From assembly GCA_937900975.1 (NCBI GenBank), contig CALCPC010000376.1, positions 1 through 10,103 of the forward strand: 10,103 bases of DNA. The letters are read 5' to 3'. This document shows positions 6,041 through 10,103 of the stretch, one piece after another; the stretch's first letter is position 1; every line of letters begins with the position of its first letter. Source of the stretch: an uncultured Paracoccaceae bacterium (GTDB lineage Bacteria > Pseudomonadota > Alphaproteobacteria > Rhodobacterales > Rhodobacteraceae). Made by a program: the position numbers and the translations under genes. The notes beneath the pieces were generated by a model. That model worked only from the letters and a program-made list of their open reading frames with translations, searched no databases and was not told where the DNA came from.

Positions 6041-7117
6041 TTATGCGCGCTTTCTAGCTGCGGGGCTGTTAAGAAACTGCGAAATTCGGACTGGAATCTG
6101 CGAGATGTCCAACTCCTCCGCCACGGCGCCCAGCATCATCGCGGCCTTGGGCATGCCGTAGACGACGCAGGATTCTTCATTCTGGCCAAGCGTGACCGAG
6201 CCTGCGTTTCGCATGCCGCGCAGGCCGGCGGCGCCGTCGCGGCCCATGCCGGTCAAGATCACGCCAATGGCTTGTCGACCGACCGTTGAGCAGACGCTGT
6301 TAAACAGCACGTCGACGGACGGGATATGGCCAGAGATCGGGCCCGATACGTCGTCAAGCCGGGTGACCAGCCGCCCGCCTTCCCGGGCGACCGTCATGTG
6401 GCGGTCGCCGGGCGCCACGCGGATCTGTCCGGGTTTCAGCGGCGCATTGTGTTGGGCCTCGGCCACATCGAACGGAAACTGCCCGTTCAGACGATCGGCA
6501 AACCGCGCGGTGAAGCGCGCGGGCATGTGTTGGGTAATCACGATTGGCGGCGCCAGGGTCGGCAACCCCGCGATCACCGCGTTCAGCGCCGTGCCCCCGC
6601 CGGTGGAGGAGCCGCTGGCGTTCAATTCGATGGCACTGCCCCCCTGCGGCACCGCCCGCGGCGGGGCCATGGGCTTTGCCGCGGCGGGCTGGCGCCGTCC
6701 GACGCGCGCGTTGCTGGCCGTGCGCACCTTTTGACGCAGTTCAACCCCAAACCGGGCAAGTCCGTCGCGGCCCGAGGGTTTGGCAACCGCATCCACAGCG
6801 CCGATTTGAAGGGCGTTCAGCGTCACCTCGGTCCCGGCGGCCGTCAAGGTTGAGACCATCACCACCGGCATCGGGCGCAGCGCCATGATTTTTTCCAGGA
6901 ACTCGATCCCGCTCATCCCCGGCATTTCGACGTCGAGCGTGACGACATCGGGGTCGTGCTGCTTGATCAGGGTCCGGGCTTCATGCGGTTCTTTGGCTTG
7001 CGCCACGACGACGATGTCGCGCTCTTGCTCAAGGGCACCGGAAATCATTTTGAGCATCAGGGGGCTGTCATCCACGACGACGACCCTGATTTTCTCACTG
7101 TCTGGGCGAGGGTTCAT
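6041..7117 (-). CDS. cheB: CheB, receptor methylesterase/deamidase response regulator
   Basis: A 358-residue two-domain protein. The receiver domain (about 1-125) has Asp16/Asp17 (VVVVDDSP), phospho-acceptor Asp62 (VVTLDVEMPGMSG) and VAKPS at 111-115. A linker of about 35 residues rich in Pro, Ala, Arg and Gln follows. The methylesterase domain (about 160-350) carries the catalytic triad: Ser171 in GSSTGGG, His197 in ITQHMP, Asp294 in LTGMGRDGAAG. CheB removes methyl groups from receptor glutamates once phosphorylated by CheA, giving adaptation opposite to CheR. The strand before the catalytic serine reads LNASGSS, more polar than the usual LIAIGAS; the catalytic residues are intact. The start overlaps the cheD stop by one base (TGATG), with GGAG 8 bases upstream, implying coupled translation. 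Confidence 0.95.
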   Translation of the reverse strand: MNPRPDSEKIRVVVVDDSPLMLKMISGALEQERDIVVVAQAKEPHEARTLIKQHDPDVVTLDVEMPGMSGIEFLEKIMALRPMPVVMVSTLTAAGTEVTLNALQIGAVDAVAKPSGRDGLARFGVELRQKVRTASNARVGRRQPAAAKPMAPPRAVPQGGSAIELNASGSSTGGGTALNAVIAGLPTLAPPIVITQHMPARFTARFADRLNGQFPFDVAEAQHNAPLKPGQIRVAPGDRHMTVAREGGRLVTRLDDVSGPISGHIPSVDVLFNSVCSTVGRQAIGVILTGMGRDGAAGLRGMRNAGSVTLGQNEESCVVYGMPKAAMMLGAVAEELDISQIPVRISQFLNSPAARKRA

Positions 7118-7716
7118 CAGAACAACTCCACGATACTGACCTGCGCTTTCTTTTCTTTGCGCAGCTGCTGTTCGAGTGAGACTTCCTGTTGGGAGGCGCG
7201 TGCAGTGTCACTGTTGGACATGTTTAAAACCTTTACACTGCCAGTTGAGGGAAAGAAAAATACCCGTCGGGCCCGATCACCCCCCAAATCGGCGGCAAGA
7301 AGGCGAATGCCCTCGTCCCGCAGGTACTTGATCACAATCTCGGAGTTTTGCGCCCCGACGTTGTTGAGTTCTGCATTGGCAAGAACGTTTGCGGCGCCAA
7401 ACACCTTCGCCTCCAGGTCTTCTTTGCGGGCGCCGGTGCGTAGGATGTCGTTGACCAGAACTTCCATCGCGTTGACCCCGTAGCGGGCCGAAAACCCGCC
7501 CCCTTCACTTCGGTCGCGCGGCAAGAGAAAATGGTTGAGCCCACCAACGCCCGAGCGCCGATCGCGGACGCAGGCCGCAACGCAGGAGCCAAGCAGAGTC
7601 GTGATCGCGACATCCGGTGTGTGCATGACTTTGTGGTAGCCGGGCAGGACCGGGTAGACCTTGGAGCCAACTTTAGCGTCGTAATAAACGGGGTTCGGCG
7701 CCGCCTCGGCGTTCAT
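7117..7716 (-). CDS. cheD: CheD, chemoreceptor glutamine deamidase
   Basis: CheD hydrolyses specific receptor glutamines to glutamate, priming methylation sites. The catalytic set known from Thermotoga CheD is in register: Thr39 (in TTLLGSC), Cys45 (GSCVAACVRD) and His62 (GLNHFLLP), with the same Cys-to-His distance of 17. NNVGAQNSEIVIKYL (118-132) and the FFFPSTGSVKV strand (153-163) complete the core. The core ends near residue 166; residues 167-199 form a Gln- and Lys-rich, probably helical tail ending VELF, which makes the protein longer than the 157 residues of Thermotoga CheD. A strong AGGAGG (7730-7725) lies 8 bases before the ATG. The start overlaps the cheR stop by four bases (ATGA), and its own stop overlaps the cheB start. 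Confidence 0.93.
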   Translation of the reverse strand: MNAEAAPNPVYYDAKVGSKVYPVLPGYHKVMHTPDVAITTLLGSCVAACVRDRRSGVGGLNHFLLPRDRSEGGGFSARYGVNAMEVLVNDILRTGARKEDLEAKVFGAANVLANAELNNVGAQNSEIVIKYLRDEGIRLLAADLGGDRARRVFFFPSTGSVKVLNMSNSDTARASQQEVSLEQQLRKEKKAQVSIVELF

Positions 7717-8558
7717 GCCTGCCGCCTCCTATAGGTGGTTTGGCCTTCGTTGACGAGCAGGGGATGCTCTCCCAAAATCGATTCAGAATGGCCTAGGTAC
7801 AGAAATCCGCCGGGGTGCAACTGCGCCGCGAAACGGTTGACCAGCGCCGCTTTGGTCTCGGCGTTGAAGTAAATCAGTACATTTCGACAAAATATCGCAT
7901 CGAAAAGGCCCGACATGGGCCAGGTTCCCATCAGGTTGAGTTGGCGGAAGGAAATCAGCCCGCGCGCGGCGGCCCCGATTTGAAGGGCGCCCTCGGGCGC
8001 GCTTTCGACCAAGCGGCCAAAACTTCTTAATGCGTCGCCCGCCTTGTCCTCAGCGTAAAGTGCGGCTTTCGCCTTTTCCAAAACACCGGTGTCGAGGTCG
8101 GTGGCTAGGATCTTGAAATCATCGGGGAGGGCCTGGTTCGCGGTGAGTGCGGTCAGCGCGATCGAATAGGGTTCCTCCCCCGTTGAGCAGCCGGCCGACC
8201 ACACGCGCAAACGCGTGTCGCTGGCGCGCGGCCCCGGCAGCACAGTGCGCTGAAAGTGCTCAAAATGATGCTTTTCGCGAAAAAAGGAGGTGAGATTGGT
8301 GGTGATGGCGTTGATGAAGTTCTGGACTTCGGCCTTGTCATGGCCTTTCTCAACCGCGTCGAGATAGGTGCTGAAACACTCCGCCTCATGCTCTCGTAGC
8401 CGGCGCGAAAGTCGGGCGTGCACCATTTGGCGTTTTTGCGCCTCGATCACGATCCCGGCAAGATCGTAGATCATCGCCCGGACACGCTCAAAATCGCGCT
8501 CGGACAGTTGCGCTGCCTCACCCGGCGGGGCGGCGGCCGAGACCGCAGTCAGGCTCAT
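7713..8558 (-). CDS. cheR: CheR, chemoreceptor glutamate methyltransferase
   Basis: This cytosolic S-adenosylmethionine-dependent methyltransferase of 281 residues methylates glutamates on chemoreceptors for adaptation. An N-terminal helical domain (about 15-85) ends in TTNLTSFFRE (86-95). The methyltransferase domain has motif I WSAGCSTGEEPYSIA (120-134), the acidic ribose-binding ATDLDTGVLEKA (152-163), FCRNVLIYF (223-231) and LHPGGFLYLGHSES (247-260). No TPR or other C-terminal extension is present. It begins 25 bases after the end of cheW and overlaps cheD by four bases. The ATG is preceded by GGGAG and GGGG. Because the preceding cheW frame is broken, a translating ribosome would stop at 8741, well upstream of this start, so translation here probably relies on its own ribosome binding site. 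Confidence 0.95.
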   Translation of the reverse strand: MSLTAVSAAAPPGEAAQLSERDFERVRAMIYDLAGIVIEAQKRQMVHARLSRRLREHEAECFSTYLDAVEKGHDKAEVQNFINAITTNLTSFFREKHHFEHFQRTVLPGPRASDTRLRVWSAGCSTGEEPYSIALTALTANQALPDDFKILATDLDTGVLEKAKAALYAEDKAGDALRSFGRLVESAPEGALQIGAAARGLISFRQLNLMGTWPMSGLFDAIFCRNVLIYFNAETKAALVNRFAAQLHPGGFLYLGHSESILGEHPLLVNEGQTTYRRRQA

Positions 8559-8583
8559 GTCCCCGATCTCCCAGCCCGGCGCA

Positions 8584-9076
8584 TCAGAAGCTTTCTTCTT
8601 CGACCGGGAACAGCGTATTGAGGTCGAGAAGCGCGACCATCCCGTTTTCGGTGTTTACAAGACCGTTCAGCGCCGACATGTCGCCAAGCGACTGACCCGT
8701 GGGCACCGGTCGGATTTCATCGGTGGGCACGCTGATGATGTCAGAGACCGCGTCGACAAGAATGCCCACGGTTTTGGTCCCGATCCAGACGATGACGACG
8801 ACATGAACCTCCGTCGCCTCCGTCAGCATGCCACCGAACCGCGCGCAGATCGTGGACCGGCACAATCGTTCCGCGCAGGTTCAGCACGCCGCGGGTGTAG
8901 TGGGGTTGGTTGGGCAGCGTCGTGGTCGGCGTCCACTGCTTTATTTCCCGCACCAGGTTGATGTCCACGCCATAGGACCGGTCGTCGACCAGGAAGGTGA
9001 CGTATTGGCGCAAGGCCGCGCCCGATTGCGTGCCCTGCTTGTCTGGGGTGTCGAGGAGTTCGGCAAACTCGGTCAA
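8584..9076 (-). pseudogene. cheW: cheW coupling protein, interrupted by a frameshift
   Basis: CheW bridges chemoreceptors and CheA in the signalling array. The first frame starts at TTG (9076), with GGAG 8 bases upstream and a 4-base overlap with the cheA stop. It encodes a normal CheW N-terminal half: RQYVTFLVDDRSYGVDINLV, then GVLNLRGTIVPVHDLRA (63-79). From about 8840 the match jumps to another frame, which continues RFGGMLTEATEVHVVVIV, then GILVDAVSDIISVPTDEIRP, ending VEEESF at 8584. Joined, the two parts make 164 residues, like E. coli CheW (167). The join lies in a CG run (8840-8846). The family pattern DLRxRF (E. coli DLRIKF) is restored by adding back two bases, so the simplest cause is loss of one CG unit. 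Without correction the product has 111 residues, the last 32 foreign, and lacks the second half of the SH3-like fold. A sequencing or assembly error is a serious alternative. Confidence 0.87.
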
Positions 9077-10103
9077 TGCATCTTCTCCGAATAAGATCCC
9101 CCGCCGCCCATGCTAAGCAGGGATGGAACGTCGAGGATGAGGGCGACTTGGCCATCGCCGAGGATCGTGGCGCCAGAGATGCCCTCCACCCGGCGAAAAT
9201 TGGCCTCAAGGCTTTTCAGAACGATCTGGCGTTGGCCGATCAATTCATCGACGATCAGCGCGACCAGCCCGTCGGTTTCGGTATCGACGACGATGGCCAT
9301 ATCGACCTCATGCTCCGTGATCGGCTGTCCAAGGACCCGGCGCAGGTCGATCAGGCGCAAAAACTCGCCCCGTCGCTCCAGCAACACGTCGCCGTTGGGA
9401 AGGTGCTTTCGCGCGTCGGCGTTGACATGCAGGGCTTCCACGACGCTGGAAAGCGGCAGGATGAATTTCTGCTCGCCCACGACGATGGTCATGCCATCCA
9501 TGACGGCCAGTGTCAGCGGCAGGGTGATTTCGAACTTCGTGCCCTTGCCGGGGGTCGATTCCAAGGCGCATCGCCCGCCGAGGGACACGATCTTTTTCTT
9601 GACCACATCCATTCCAACCCCGCGGCCCGAGACCGAAGAGACCTGGTCAGCCGTTGAGAACCCTGGGTGAAAGATCAGCATGTCGATTTCTTCGGGGCTT
9701 AGGCTGTCTTCGGATGAGATCAGCCCGGCTTCGACGGCCTTGCGGTAGACTTTCTCTCGGTTCACGCCGCGGCCGTCATCCTCGATGGTGATGATGACGC
9801 GCTCTCCGCGGTGTTCGGCCGACAGTTTGATGTAGCCCGTGCGCGGTTTGCCGGCGGCGATCCGATCTTCGGTCGTCGCCTCCAGCCCATGATCCATGGA
9901 GTTGCGCAGCATGTGCGTCAGGGGTTCGGAAAGCTCCTCGATCACTGTGGCGTCGACCTCGGTATGTTCGCCGGCAAGTTCCAGCCGCGCCTCTTTGCCA
10001 AGCTTGTCGGCAAGGTCGCGCACCACCCGCGGCATCCGGCTAAAGCCCGATTTCACCGGCTGCGCACGGATGGCCATCACGCTTTCCTGCCGCTCCCGCA
10101 ATT
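9073..10103 (-). CDS. cheA: CheA, chemotaxis histidine kinase (C-terminal part)
   Basis: The gene runs off the right edge, so its start and the HPt (P1), P2 and most of the P3 dimerisation domain are outside. The visible part, about 343 residues, starts near the end of P3 (RERQESVMAIRAQP). The P4 kinase domain shows the N box LTHMLRNSMDHG (residues 61-72 of the visible part), G1 box DDGRG (108-112), F box FHPGFST (144-150) and G2 box GRGVGMDVV (159-167), all intact for ATP binding. The CheW-like P5 domain runs from about 200 to the end (LPLTLAVMDGM, FILPLSSVVEAL, GISGATILGDGQVALILDV). It closely parallels E. coli CheA in order and spacing. CheA autophosphorylates and passes phosphate to CheY and CheB, both encoded in the same operon. 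Its stop overlaps the TTG start of cheW. Confidence 0.95.
   Translation of the reverse strand, partial: LRERQESVMAIRAQPVKSGFSRMPRVVRDLADKLGKEARLELAGEHTEVDATVIEELSEPLTHMLRNSMDHGLEATTEDRIAAGKPRTGYIKLSAEHRGERVIITIEDDGRGVNREKVYRKAVEAGLISSEDSLSPEEIDMLIFHPGFSTADQVSSVSGRGVGMDVVKKKIVSLGGRCALESTPGKGTKFEITLPLTLAVMDGMTIVVGEQKFILPLSSVVEALHVNADARKHLPNGDVLLERRGEFLRLIDLRRVLGQPITEHEVDMAIVVDTETDGLVALIVDELIGQRQIVLKSLEANFRRVEGISGATILGDGQVALILDVPSLLSMGGGGSYSEKMH

Noticed and set aside
8823..8865. Programmed ribosomal frameshifting in cheW
   Set aside because: Reaching the second frame needs a +1 or -2 shift. The GCGCGCG site is not a known slippery sequence, no stimulatory element is evident, and cheW is not known to be recoded. 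Mutation or sequence error is simpler.

Overview
The window looks like chromosome of a GC-rich alphaproteobacterium, most likely a Rhodobacterales (Roseobacter-type) bacterium. That placement is inferred from gene content and protein style (AEC carrier, CrgA-type LysR regulators, a cheA-W-R-D-B-Y cluster, HspQ-like start), not from a marker gene. No tRNA, rRNA, IS element, CRISPR array or prophage gene is visible.

Left part (1-3644, mainly + strand): the first 40 bases hold the start of a leftward gene resembling hspQ. It diverges from an AEC-family membrane carrier (141-1025). Then come a small SLT-domain lipoprotein (1109-1678) and a LysR regulator (1691-2611) only 12 bases behind it. A second LysR regulator (2718-3644) has its own well-formed sigma-70-like promoter, with nested palindromes across the expected transcription start.

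Middle (3645-4041): no convincing protein gene. Its right end holds three consecutive hairpins, the last a strong rho-independent terminator reading rightward, with an unpaired CCUCCC stretch between the second and third. This looks like the 3' part of an undescribed small RNA, or a long structured 3' UTR of the second LysR gene.

Right part (4042-10103, all - strand): reading leftward from the right edge, a chemotaxis operon cheA (5' part outside the window), cheW, cheR, cheD, cheB, cheY, then after 123 bases a succinate-semialdehyde dehydrogenase gene (gabD). The che genes are tightly packed, with start/stop overlaps at A/W, R/D and D/B. Together they encode the kinase, coupling protein, adaptation methyltransferase, deamidase, methylesterase and phospho-output regulator; no receptor gene lies in the window. 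The main anomaly is that cheW is broken by a frameshift in a CG dinucleotide run. As written, no full-length CheW can be made from this copy.
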